Shown: piece by piece, positions 8,120 through 16,166 of the stretch | Position numbering within the stretch: the stretch's first letter is position 1 | Layout of the letters: each line of letters begins with the position of its first letter | DNA from: Helicobacteraceae bacterium | Lineage (GTDB): Bacteria; Campylobacterota; Campylobacteria; Campylobacterales; Helicobacteraceae | DNA: 31,847 bases | Reading direction: 5' to 3' | NCBI GenBank assembly: GCA_900766555.1 | Contig: CAAFVR010000003.1 | Coordinates: 1-31,847, forward strand | The notes under the pieces: model-generated | What the model was told of the DNA's origin: nothing | Seen by the model: only the letters and a program-made list of their open reading frames with translations | The model's database searches: none | Position numbers and translations under genes: made by a program

Positions 8120-10398
8120 TGAAAACCATAATGGATATAAACGAATGGATAATATCCACAAATAGCCTAAATCATGAGGATAGACGACTGTGCGAAAGCT
8201 TAACTAGCCTTGGCAATGGCTACATGGGCGTAAGGGGCAATTTTGAAGAAACATATAGCCTTGATATGCATCTTGGGAGCTATATTGCTGGCATTTGGTA
8301 TCCGGATAAAACACGCGTTGGCTGGTGGAAAAATGGCTATCCAGAATATTTTGGCAAGGTCATAAATGCGCTAAATTTTTTTAAGATGCAGATAATTATT
8401 GATGGCACAGAATTAGATCTAGCCAAAATAGAATGCAAAGATTTTAAGATCAGCTTAAATATGTATGAGGGCATTTTGTATCGCGAATTTAGCGCGCTTG
8501 GAGTGCATTTTAAGATTACAAAATTTCTCTCAATTGATCAAAAAGAGCTAGCTTTTTTGAAATATGAGATAAGCGCACAAAAAGATTGCGAGATTAAGCT
8601 AATTTCGCATCTTGATGCAGATGTGAAAAATGAAGATTCAAATTATGATCATAAATTCTGGGATTTGCTAGATCTAGGAGCCAGCGATAAGGGCGCATTT
8701 ATTACTACAAGGACTATTAAAAATCCATTTGGTATAGAGCAATTTATCGTGCACGCGGATGCTCATTTTAAAAGCGATTTGCCGCATACATGCGAACATA
8801 AAAGAGATATGAGCGTGCAAAATTGCTTTAAGGCCGCCTTAAAAGCTGGCGATAAAAAGAGCTTTGAAAAACGTATTATTATTACTACAAGTCGCGATTA
8901 TAAAGAGCAAGATATATCCAAGGCTAGCGCGCAAATAAGTGCAAAAATAGAGGCCAAGGCGGGGCTAGATCTGATTGATGCGCATAAAAAAGCTTGGGCT
9001 AAGCGATGGGAGATTGCAGATGTCAAAATCACTGGCGATGACAGAGCGCAACAGGGTATGCGCTACAACATTTTTCAGCTTTTTAGCACATATTATGGCG
9101 ATGATGCGCGCTTAAATATTGGCCCAAAGGGCTTTAGCGGCAAAAAATACGGCGGGGCCACATATTGGGATACGGAGGCTTATGCGCTGCCGCTATACCT
9201 TGGCTTAGCTGATAAAAATGTGGCATTAAATTTACTTAAATATCGTCATGCGCAACTAGATGGCGCAAAGCAAAATGCAAGATTGCTTGGCCTAAATGGA
9301 GCGCTATATCCGATGGTCACATTTAATGGAATCGAATGCCATAATGAATGGGAAATCACATTTGAGGAAATCCACAGAAATGGCGCGATAGCCTATGCGA
9401 TATATAACTACACAAATTACACGGGCGATACTAGCTATTTGCAAAAAGAGGGCTTGGAAGTGTTAATTGAGATAGCGCGCTTTTTTGCCTCGAGAGTGCA
9501 TTTTTCAAAACGAGCTGGTAAATATATGATACATGGTGTAACCGGTCCAAATGAATATGAAAATAATATTAATAATAATTTCCACACAAATATGATGGCA
9601 AAATTTGTGCTTGATTATACGAGTGAATGCTTAGCTCGCTTTGGTCACCCTACTAATGGCTCTGGCGCTGGCCCTGCTGGTTTTGATGGCTGCGGGGTCA
9701 CTAGATCCGAAGTAGAAAGCTGGAGTGAGATATCCAACAATATATATTTGCCATATGATGCTGAACTTGGCATTTTTGTGCAACATGATGGCTTTTTGGA
9801 TAAGGATTTGCAAAAAGCAGCGGATCTACCGCAAAGTGAGCGCCCGCTAAATCAGCGCTGGTCTTGGGATAGGATTTTGCGCTCTTGCTTTATTAAACAA
9901 GCAGATGTGTTGCAAAGTATTTATTTTTTAAATAACAAATTTAGCCTAGAAGAAAAGAGAGCAAATTTTTATTTTTATGAGCCCATGACAGTGCATGAGA
10001 GCTCACTAAGCCCTTGCGTGCACGGTATTTTGGCAAGTGAGCTTGGAGATATGACAAAGGCTTATGAAATGTTTAATCGCACAGCGCGCTTGGATTTGGA
10101 TAATGTAAATAATGATACAGAAGATGGTTTGCATATCACATCAATGAGCGGATCTTGGCTTGTTGTAGCGCATGGTTTTGCTCAAATGAAGACATTTGAC
10201 AGCCTAAGTTTTGCGCCAAAAATACCAAAAGAATGGCAAGGTTATAGCTTTCATATAAATTATCGCAATCGTTTAATAAAAATAGCAGTCACAAAAGAAT
10301 CTGCTACTTTTAGCCTTTTAAGAGGCGAGCCATTGGAGTTCAAAGTATATGACAAGACCTTAAAGTTAGATAAAATATATGAGACAAAGCTACAATGA
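8119..10398 (+). CDS. mapA: GH65 maltose phosphorylase
   Basis: It cleaves maltose with phosphate to glucose and beta-glucose 1-phosphate in the cytosol. The protein is 759 residues, the normal family length. The order is an N-terminal beta-sandwich (about 1-270), a linker, an (alpha/alpha)6 catalytic barrel (about 310-690) and a C-terminal beta-sheet. WDTE is at 350-353, HNEWEITFEEIHRNGA starts at 408, and the general acid Glu479 lies in GVTGPNEYENN. The HNEWEITFEE loop is the form I associate with maltose-specific members; trehalose and kojibiose phosphorylases differ there. VHESSLSPCVHGI and NDTEDGLH also fit. Residues about 508-530 (GHPTNGSGAGPAGFDGCG) look like an extra glycine-rich loop. 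The start overlaps the epimerase stop by one base and the stop overlaps the next start by four. Confidence 0.93.
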   Translation: MKTIMDINEWIISTNSLNHEDRRLCESLTSLGNGYMGVRGNFEETYSLDMHLGSYIAGIWYPDKTRVGWWKNGYPEYFGKVINALNFFKMQIIIDGTELDLAKIECKDFKISLNMYEGILYREFSALGVHFKITKFLSIDQKELAFLKYEISAQKDCEIKLISHLDADVKNEDSNYDHKFWDLLDLGASDKGAFITTRTIKNPFGIEQFIVHADAHFKSDLPHTCEHKRDMSVQNCFKAALKAGDKKSFEKRIIITTSRDYKEQDISKASAQISAKIEAKAGLDLIDAHKKAWAKRWEIADVKITGDDRAQQGMRYNIFQLFSTYYGDDARLNIGPKGFSGKKYGGATYWDTEAYALPLYLGLADKNVALNLLKYRHAQLDGAKQNARLLGLNGALYPMVTFNGIECHNEWEITFEEIHRNGAIAYAIYNYTNYTGDTSYLQKEGLEVLIEIARFFASRVHFSKRAGKYMIHGVTGPNEYENNINNNFHTNMMAKFVLDYTSECLARFGHPTNGSGAGPAGFDGCGVTRSEVESWSEISNNIYLPYDAELGIFVQHDGFLDKDLQKAADLPQSERPLNQRWSWDRILRSCFIKQADVLQSIYFLNNKFSLEEKRANFYFYEPMTVHESSLSPCVHGILASELGDMTKAYEMFNRTARLDLDNVNNDTEDGLHITSMSGSWLVVAHGFAQMKTFDSLSFAPKIPKEWQGYSFHINYRNRLIKIAVTKESATFSLLRGEPLEFKVYDKTLKLDKIYETKLQ

Positions 10399-11083
10399 AT
10401 TCAAATAATCTAGGTAACTTTAGTGGCTTTAAGGCCGTGCTATTTGATCTTGATGGCGTGATAACTGATACTGCGCATTATCATTTTTTATCTTGGAGAC
10501 AAATCGCAAGTGAAATTGGAATTAATATTGATGAAGCTTTTAATGAAAATCTAAAGGGCATTTCGCGTATCGATTCACTAAAGGCTATTTTAAAATATGG
10601 CAATAAAAATTTAAGCAAAGATACTTTTAATGCTTTTTTAGAGCGCAAAAATGAGTTATTTTTGAAATATATTTCTGTGATTTCGCCAAAAGATGTATTC
10701 CCCGGCATATTAGATCTACTGCATGATTTAAAAAATTTCGGCATTAAAATTTCGCTTGCTTCAAATAGCAAAAATGGCAGGACTCTGCTTTATAAAATGG
10801 AATTGCTAGATTTATTTGATTACATCACAGATCCAAGTTCCTTGCGCTCAAAGCCAGATCCGGACATTTTTTTAAACGCTGCAGGGGTGTTAATGTAGAT
10901 ATCAAAAGTTGCATCGGTATCGAGGATTCAAGTGCTGGGATAAGTGCGATTAAAAAAGCCGGCGCGCTCCCAATTGGGATTGGTAAATCTGAAGTGCTAG
11001 GATCTGATATAGCGCTGCTTTCAAGCACGCATGAATTGACGCTAGATTTTTTAAAACACAGCTGGCTAAATTTAGCTAAATAG
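10395..11083 (+). pseudogene. pgmB: Beta-phosphoglucomutase, frameshifted
   Basis: The intact enzyme turns beta-glucose 1-phosphate, the phosphorylase product, into glucose 6-phosphate. The first frame (167 residues) has the HAD nucleophile motif FDLDGVITDT (Asp18, Asp20), LKGISRIDSL, LASNSKNGR and SKPDPDIFLNAAG, then ends at TAG 10896-10898. The missing C-terminus continues in another frame from about 10889 to the TAG at 11081-11083. It contains CIGIEDSSAGISAIKKAGA, with the metal-binding Glu/Asp, and ends HSWLNLAK. Adding one G to GGGG (10884-10887), or removing one GT of GTGT, restores a single frame of about 229 codons. It may be a real mutation, a slippage site or a sequencing error. Without the C-terminal part, the conserved ED metal ligands are lost. 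It overlaps maltose phosphorylase by four bases and the convergent antiporter gene by 12. Confidence 0.88.
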
Positions 11084-12508
11084 CTTTTGTGCATTTTCAT
11101 AAAGTGCATAAATGAAAAGCAATACGATTAAAATAACGATCAAGCGCTCAAGCGGATTTAATTTTTTAATTTCTAGGCCATTTTTGCGTTCTTCAAAACG
11201 GGAATATAAAAATACTAATAATCCTGGCGTATATAAAAGTACGCTCAAAAGTAGCGTATCAAGCCCGGCGGCATAAATCAGCCATATGCCATATAGCGTG
11301 GCCAAAATCCCAGTTGCCTTTACCCAAAAGCCATTTTTTAGCGGAGTACTTTTGCTAAAAGATAGTTTTATTAAATAGGCTCCGACTAAGAAATATGGCA
11401 CTAAAATCATGGAAGTTGCAATTAATAGCAATGTCACATAGCCCTCACCTGTTGCTAGCACCAAGATCAAGCAGATCTGGACAGTAAGCCCGGTGAAAAA
11501 TAGCCCACCAATTGGCACGCTATTTTTATTTGTTTTACGCAATATTTTTGGGAAAGCACCCTTTAATGCGCCTTGATATGGGATCTCGCTAGCATATAGC
11601 GTCCAGCTCACATAGGATGCGAGCACGGATATTATGAGCGCTAGCGTTATTATGATTTTGCCACTTTTGCCAATCATATGCTCTAATATGCCGGCCATTG
11701 ATGGATTTGACAATTTAGCGATGGTTTCTTGGGGCAAAATACCAAGAGATAAAAGTGTAACTAGCACATATATGGATAACACAATTAAAATACCTAAAAT
11801 CGTAGCAAGGCCCACATCAGATTTTTTCTTAGCATGAGCTGATAATATCGAGGCGCCCTCAACGCCGATAAATGCCCAAAGTGTAATTAACATCGTAGAT
11901 TTTATTTGCGATATGAGCGGGGTTTTCAGATTTGAAGCATCCATATCAAAAGTAAAAATATCAGCTTTAAAATAAAAGAGCGCAACAATGATAAATAATA
12001 TTAAAGGCGAGATTTTAACCAATGTGGCTATGAAATTAACGATGGCTGCTTGTTTTACTCCGCTTGCAATTAGCGAATGCACAAGCCATACGATTATTGA
12101 AGCACCAATGAATGAAGCGATCGTATTGCCAGCGCCAAAAATCACATTAGAGCTAGAATCTGTAAAAGTACCCACCCCCTCAAATGCCACAACGACATAG
12201 CCAACGGTACCAATTGTAGCGCTAGCCCAATATCCCCAAGCGGATAAAAAGCCAACAAGTTCGCCAAAGCCCTCTCTAGCGTAAGTGTAGACGCCGCCAT
12301 CTAGATCTGGCCTAAGACGCGAGATAAAAAAGAAGGATAATCCCAAAAATATTATCCCTCCGCCTGCAATTATCCAGCCATATATGATGCCCCAAGCGCC
12401 GGAGACCTCAGCCATATTTTGAGGCAAGCTAAAGATCCCAGATCCGACCATGGAACTAATTACAAGTGCTGTGAGGGTGAAAAGGCCTATTTTTTTTGCA
12501 TTATCCAT
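11072..12508 (-). CDS. APC-family basic amino acid/polyamine antiporter
   Basis: This inner-membrane protein of 478 residues from the chosen ATG has about 12 hydrophobic segments. TALVISSMVGSGIFSLPQN is the APC consensus in TM1. RPDLDGGVYTYAREGFGELVGFLSAWGYW and LWAFIGVEGASILSAHAKKKSDVG match the APA subgroup (arginine/ornithine and lysine/cadaverine antiporters such as ArcD, YdgI and LysI). The substrate pair cannot be decided. A start at 12547 is possible, but homologues begin near MDNAKKIGLFTLTALV, so 12508 is used; its ribosome site is weak. It lies 104 bases after ktrA on the same strand and converges with the broken pgmB. Confidence 0.85.
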   Translation of the reverse strand: MDNAKKIGLFTLTALVISSMVGSGIFSLPQNMAEVSGAWGIIYGWIIAGGGIIFLGLSFFFISRLRPDLDGGVYTYAREGFGELVGFLSAWGYWASATIGTVGYVVVAFEGVGTFTDSSSNVIFGAGNTIASFIGASIIVWLVHSLIASGVKQAAIVNFIATLVKISPLILFIIVALFYFKADIFTFDMDASNLKTPLISQIKSTMLITLWAFIGVEGASILSAHAKKKSDVGLATILGILIVLSIYVLVTLLSLGILPQETIAKLSNPSMAGILEHMIGKSGKIIITLALIISVLASYVSWTLYASEIPYQGALKGAFPKILRKTNKNSVPIGGLFFTGLTVQICLILVLATGEGYVTLLLIATSMILVPYFLVGAYLIKLSFSKSTPLKNGFWVKATGILATLYGIWLIYAAGLDTLLLSVLLYTPGLLVFLYSRFEERKNGLEIKKLNPLERLIVILIVLLFIYALYENAQKLFS

Positions 12509-12612
12509 GAGATTCTTTTTGTTAAATTGTAAAGAAAAATAAATCAAAATGCGCCAAAGCGCGTATTTTTAAGTGCGCAAAATTATAAAAGTTAGCAAAA
12601 GCGTTACAATAT

Positions 12613-13302
12613 TTACAATAGCGCCTCAAATTTTTGCAAATAAAAATCTGTGCTTAAATTATCGCTCAAAAAGACTACGAAATCATCATTTTTAATTTCA
12701 ATTTCCGGATCTAAGTCCATTAGCCATTTGTCTCCGCGCTTTATTGAGATTATTTTTATTTTTTGGATTATGTTATTTAGGTCATCTTTTTTTATGCTTT
12801 GTTTTTCAACTTGAGAAATTGTTTTGTTGCCAAATATATCGCTGGCTATGACTTTGCAGACATTTAGATCTTCACTGATGATATTTACTTCCATTTTGGT
12901 GGCGATAAGTTCGCTTAATAAATGATGTGCGGCATCGCGCTCTGGATAAATCACTGAATCTACGCCAATTTTATTAAGCAATTGGCCATGGATTTTGGAA
13001 TTTGCTTTGGCGATAATTTTTTTATTGCCTAACTCTTTTAGCGCCATCACAGTTAATATTGAGGCCTCGATATTTTCGCCAATACTTACGATTACCACAT
13101 CTAGATCGCTTATTCCAGCCTCTTTTAGAGCGAGCGGATCGCTTGAATCTAGCATGTATAAATCTTCTATATCTTCTTTGAAATCGCGGAAATTCTCCTG
13201 CGTGTTATCACATACAATTATGCTTTGATTATTATCAATTAATCCGCGCGTGATATATGAGCCAAATTTACCAAGACCTATAACGCCAAATGTCTTTTTC
13301 AT
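12613..13302 (-). CDS. ktrA: K+ uptake regulatory subunit KtrA (RCK protein)
   Basis: This 229-residue cytosolic protein forms the gating ring of the KtrAB potassium system. The Rossmann motif is VIGLGKFGSYITRGL (Gly9, Gly11, Gly14), with an acidic residue at the end of strand 2 (VCDNTQ) that binds the nucleotide ribose. VVIVSIGENIEASILTV and GVDSVIYPERDAAHHL are RCK-N landmarks. The last 80 residues form an RCK-C domain. It overlaps ktrB by four bases. Single-RCK length separates it from the double-domain TrkA of E. coli. Confidence 0.87.
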   Translation of the reverse strand: MKKTFGVIGLGKFGSYITRGLIDNNQSIIVCDNTQENFRDFKEDIEDLYMLDSSDPLALKEAGISDLDVVIVSIGENIEASILTVMALKELGNKKIIAKANSKIHGQLLNKIGVDSVIYPERDAAHHLLSELIATKMEVNIISEDLNVCKVIASDIFGNKTISQVEKQSIKKDDLNNIIQKIKIISIKRGDKWLMDLDPEIEIKNDDFVVFLSDNLSTDFYLQKFEALL

Positions 13303-14669
13303 AACAAAACTCTCTCTTCGATGTAATTTACCCTCTTGGTTGAAAAGCGCCCAAAAAGCGCTAGGAGCGATAATATTATCCCAACTTTGCCAAGTAATGC
13401 GCTAAAAGCTAGGATTATTTTGCCCGCATCATTAAAGTTGGCTACAAGACTTAAAACCCCGCCATCGCCTCTGGAATAGCCGACATTTGTAAGTGCGCTT
13501 ACAATTTCAAATGCTAGATCCATAAAATTTATATTTAATTGCACAAAAACGAGCAAAAATGCGATGACGATAAAATAAATCATAGCCAATAGGAATATCA
13601 CAAGTGCCTTTTGGATATCTTCATAGCGTATTGCGCGATTAAATAGTCTTGCTTGCTCGCCATTTAATAGACCCTTAAAAAAGGCAAACAAAATAGCAAA
13701 TGTCGTAACCCTAATCCCAGCTGTTGTACCGCCTGGAGCGCCGCCTATGAACATAAATGTGGTTGAGAAAAATGCTGTTTGCTCTTTTATATCGCCAATA
13801 TTTATAGTGCCAAGCCCAGAACTTCGCAAATTTATAGATGTAAATATTGATGTCATAACTTTGTCAAAGATGCCAAAATGACCTATCGTATTTGGATTGT
13901 TATATTCAAGAAACAAAAATAATATTGCGCCAATAAATATTAAAAATACAGATGTATAAATCACAATCTTAAAATGGAAAGAAAATTTAAATGGTCGCTT
14001 TAAAATAGTCGCATTTGTCGTGGCTGTGGCTTTTATTTTATCTCGAAGATATAGATCTATTTCAATTAAGCAGATATAGCCAAGACCGCCAAAAATAACA
14101 AGAAGTGAGACGACTACATTTACAATTAAATCTTCTCTAAAATCTAGCAAATTTTTAGAAAAGGTCGAAAAGCCAGCATTATTAAAAGCCGAAATAGAGT
14201 GAAAAATGCCATGATATATCCCTTCTATAAAACCAAATCTATAGCCAAAATCTATACTTAAAAATACAGCGCCGATGCTTTCAATAATTAATACATATAA
14301 AAATACGCGCCTTATAAAAATGTGCAAATTCGACAAATCGTTGTAATAAATTATCTCTTTTAGCATCATTTTCTCAGAGTTGCTCATTTTTTTGCGCAAT
14401 AAAATATATATGAGACCTAGCATTATCATATAGCCAAATCCGCCAAGCTGTACTAGAAATAAAATTATGCCCTGCCCTGCTGGAGTAAAATCAAGCCCCG
14501 TGTCGCGCACGATTAATCCCGTGCAAGTTATGGCTGAAACCGCGGTAAAAAAGGCATCTACAAATGTTGTTGGATTATTATTTGCAAAAGGAAGTGAGAG
14601 TAAAAAGCCGCCAAAAAGCGCGATACCAACATAATAAAATAGTACGAACTTAACGCTTTTTAGCTGCAT
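13299..14669 (-). CDS. ktrB: K+ uptake channel subunit KtrB/TrkH family
   Basis: This inner-membrane protein of 456 residues from the ATG at 14669 is built of four M-P-M repeats. The selectivity-filter loops are visible in order: SAITCTGLIV, SAFNNAGFS, NLRSSGLGT and SALTNVGYS, each with the key glycine. IGGAPGGTTAGIRVTT is the intramembrane gating-loop region between repeats. The length fits KtrB or short TrkH. A TTG lies directly before the ATG; GAGG five bases before the ATG supports 14669. It is translationally coupled to ktrA, and its upstream region is shared with the divergent flgF promoter. Confidence 0.87.
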   Translation of the reverse strand: MQLKSVKFVLFYYVGIALFGGFLLSLPFANNNPTTFVDAFFTAVSAITCTGLIVRDTGLDFTPAGQGIILFLVQLGGFGYMIMLGLIYILLRKKMSNSEKMMLKEIIYYNDLSNLHIFIRRVFLYVLIIESIGAVFLSIDFGYRFGFIEGIYHGIFHSISAFNNAGFSTFSKNLLDFREDLIVNVVVSLLVIFGGLGYICLIEIDLYLRDKIKATATTNATILKRPFKFSFHFKIVIYTSVFLIFIGAILFLFLEYNNPNTIGHFGIFDKVMTSIFTSINLRSSGLGTINIGDIKEQTAFFSTTFMFIGGAPGGTTAGIRVTTFAILFAFFKGLLNGEQARLFNRAIRYEDIQKALVIFLLAMIYFIVIAFLLVFVQLNINFMDLAFEIVSALTNVGYSRGDGGVLSLVANFNDAGKIILAFSALLGKVGIILSLLALFGRFSTKRVNYIEERVLL

Positions 14670-14710
14670 CAAAACCTCAAAAATAAGGCATGTATCTTAT
14701 CACAAACTAA

Positions 14711-14728
14711 AGGCATGGTCTTTGCTTT
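14711..14728 (+). promoter_or_regulatory. Sigma-54 (RpoN) promoter for flgF
   Basis: The sequence GGCATGGTCTTTGC followed by TTT has the invariant GG (14712-14713) and GC (14724-14725) with exactly 10 bases between them, and the TTTGCTTT -12 form favoured in Campylobacter and Helicobacter. Transcription would start near 14737, about 44 bases before flgF. Middle-stage flagellar genes are RpoN/FlgR-controlled in Campylobacter, which fits the gene downstream. Confidence 0.8.
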
Positions 14729-14734
14729 ATCTTA

Positions 14735-14768
14735 CCAATTGGATCAAATTGATCTAGATCTGATCTAG
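14735..14768. repeat. Three consecutive palindromes in the flgF leader
   Basis: Directly after the predicted sigma-54 start point come CCAATTGG (14735-14742), GATCAA-A-TTGATC (14742-14754) and CTAGATC-T-GATCTAG (14754-14768). Each has perfect inverted arms, they touch or share bases, and they contain four GATC sites. The run ends three bases before the ribosome site AAGGAA (14771-14776). It could be a protein operator, a methylation-sensitive site or an mRNA structure. Confidence 0.85.
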
Positions 14769-14780
14769 CAAAGGAAATGC

Positions 14781-15602
14781 ATGCAAAGCGGATATTATGA
14801 CGCCATCGGCGGGATGGTCACTCAATTTTCAAGGCTTGATAATATTTCAAATAATTTGGCAAATATGAATACAGATGGCTTCAAAAGAGATGATTTAATA
14901 GTTGGTGATTTTATGCGCGTATTTGACAATGTGCAAGAAAATTTGCCAATCAAAAATCATACGACAAAGGCCGCGAGATATCTAAATCATGCGCTAAATC
15001 GCGTGCCAATAATTTCAGATTCATACACTGATTTTGCCCAAGGCGGTATTGCAAAAACGGACAATCCGCTTGATTTCGCATTAAATAAAGAAAATCTATT
15101 TTTTGCAATAGAAACGCCAGAGGGCGTTAGATACACAAGAAATGGCAGCTTTGTCGTAAACGAAGATGGCTATCTCGCCACAAAAGAAGGCTACAGAGTG
15201 CTAAGCAAGGGATCATTAGATTCAAATGATGGCATTTTAATCCCGCAAGATAGCCTAGTTGAAGTAGATAATAATGGAAATGTATTTTTTAGAACGCCAG
15301 ATAATGAAGTGGCCCAAAATGGCGCAATTGCCGTGGTTAGCTTTGTAAATCAGCGCAATTTAATAAAACAAGGCCATAATCTATATAAATATCCAGAAGA
15401 TAAGCTAGATCAGCGCATTGAGCCAGATAATACTAATGCCATAATCCAAGGCGCGCTAGAAAAAAGCAATGTAAATGCCATCGTCGAAATGACAGGATTA
15501 ATTGAAACAAATCGTTTGGTGGATATGTATTCCAAAGTGCTTAAAACGCATATGGATGATCTAAATAGCGAAGCCATATCGCGCTTAGCCGTACGCGCCT
15601 AA
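14781..15602 (+). CDS. flgF: Flagellar proximal rod protein FlgF
   Basis: This 273-residue rod/hook-family protein starts MQSGYYDAIGGMVTQFSRLD and continues ISNNLANMNTDGFKR, the rod signature in the form typical of Campylobacter FlgF (sometimes called FlgG2). The middle FlgE/F/G core holds FFAIETPEGVRYTRNGSF. The C-terminal helix is ALEKSNVNAIVEMTGLIETNRLVDMYSKVL. FlgF forms a ring of the proximal rod, secreted by the flagellar export gate. AAGGAA is the ribosome site; an out-of-frame ATG at 14777 overlaps the start. It is driven by the sigma-54 site upstream. It stands alone, away from flgG, and is three bases from the convergent ankyrin gene. Confidence 0.92.
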   Translation: MQSGYYDAIGGMVTQFSRLDNISNNLANMNTDGFKRDDLIVGDFMRVFDNVQENLPIKNHTTKAARYLNHALNRVPIISDSYTDFAQGGIAKTDNPLDFALNKENLFFAIETPEGVRYTRNGSFVVNEDGYLATKEGYRVLSKGSLDSNDGILIPQDSLVEVDNNGNVFFRTPDNEVAQNGAIAVVSFVNQRNLIKQGHNLYKYPEDKLDQRIEPDNTNAIIQGALEKSNVNAIVEMTGLIETNRLVDMYSKVLKTHMDDLNSEAISRLAVRA

Positions 15603-15605
15603 ACT

Positions 15606-16082
15606 TTATCTCACGCGCAAGAATTTCAATATTCTTTGCCAGAAATTCAGTTTTGTATCTTTTAACATCAGATCTAGTATTTTTTTGCGATTAAACATTA
15701 TCGCGCAATTTAGCGAGCTAGGCGTGCCAGTATGTATATTTGCGCCGCGCTCAATTAGCAAAAAGCACACTTCATCATAACCCTTAAAAAGCGCGCCACT
15801 AAGCGGCGTTTGATTGCGATTATTTACTAGATCGATATTGGCGCCATAATCCAAAAGCAGCCTCACTGATTCAATCGCATTGTTGTAGCTCGCAAGCATA
15901 AGCAGAGTGTCGCCCCTGTGATTTGCTAAATTTACAGATAATCCATGATCTAGCATAATTTTTAGCGATTCGACATCATTTTGACGCGCGAAATCAAAGC
16001 TAAGCTGGACGAATTCCTCCATTTTTTGCGCTTCATCTGGCGTTAATTGGGCTAGATCCGATCTAGTAGAGTTGGCTTGCAA
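15606..16082 (-). CDS. Ankyrin-repeat protein
   Basis: This is a 158-residue soluble protein with no signal peptide. Three to four ankyrin repeats are visible: NDVESLKIMLDHGLSVNLAN, RGDTLLMLASYNNAIESVRLLLDYGANIDLVNN, NQTPLSGALFKGYDEVCFLLIERGANI, then a weaker one. Ankyrin repeats bind other proteins. In C. jejuni a small ankyrin protein beside katA helps heme reach catalase, but no catalase gene is near here, so no role is assigned. The start is a TTG with AAAGG six bases before it; the next in-frame ATG would drop 20 residues. Confidence 0.85.
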   Translation of the reverse strand: MQANSTRSDLAQLTPDEAQKMEEFVQLSFDFARQNDVESLKIMLDHGLSVNLANHRGDTLLMLASYNNAIESVRLLLDYGANIDLVNNRNQTPLSGALFKGYDEVCFLLIERGANIHTGTPSSLNCAIMFNRKKILDLMLKDTKLNFWQRILKFLRVR

Positions 16083-16151
16083 ATATGACCTTTATTTTTT
16101 GTAATTTTATGATATTTAGCTAGATTTTTAGCGCACCAAACCCTTTGCTTT

Positions 16152-16159
16152 GATAAAAT
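16152..16159 (+). promoter_or_regulatory. -10 box very close to the antiporter start
   Basis: GATAAAAT, preceded by TTTGCTTT, resembles the Campylobacter -10 and ends only seven bases before the ATG at 16167. No ribosome site is seen in between. If used, it would give a leaderless mRNA. Confidence 0.4.
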
Positions 16160-16166
16160 CACATTA

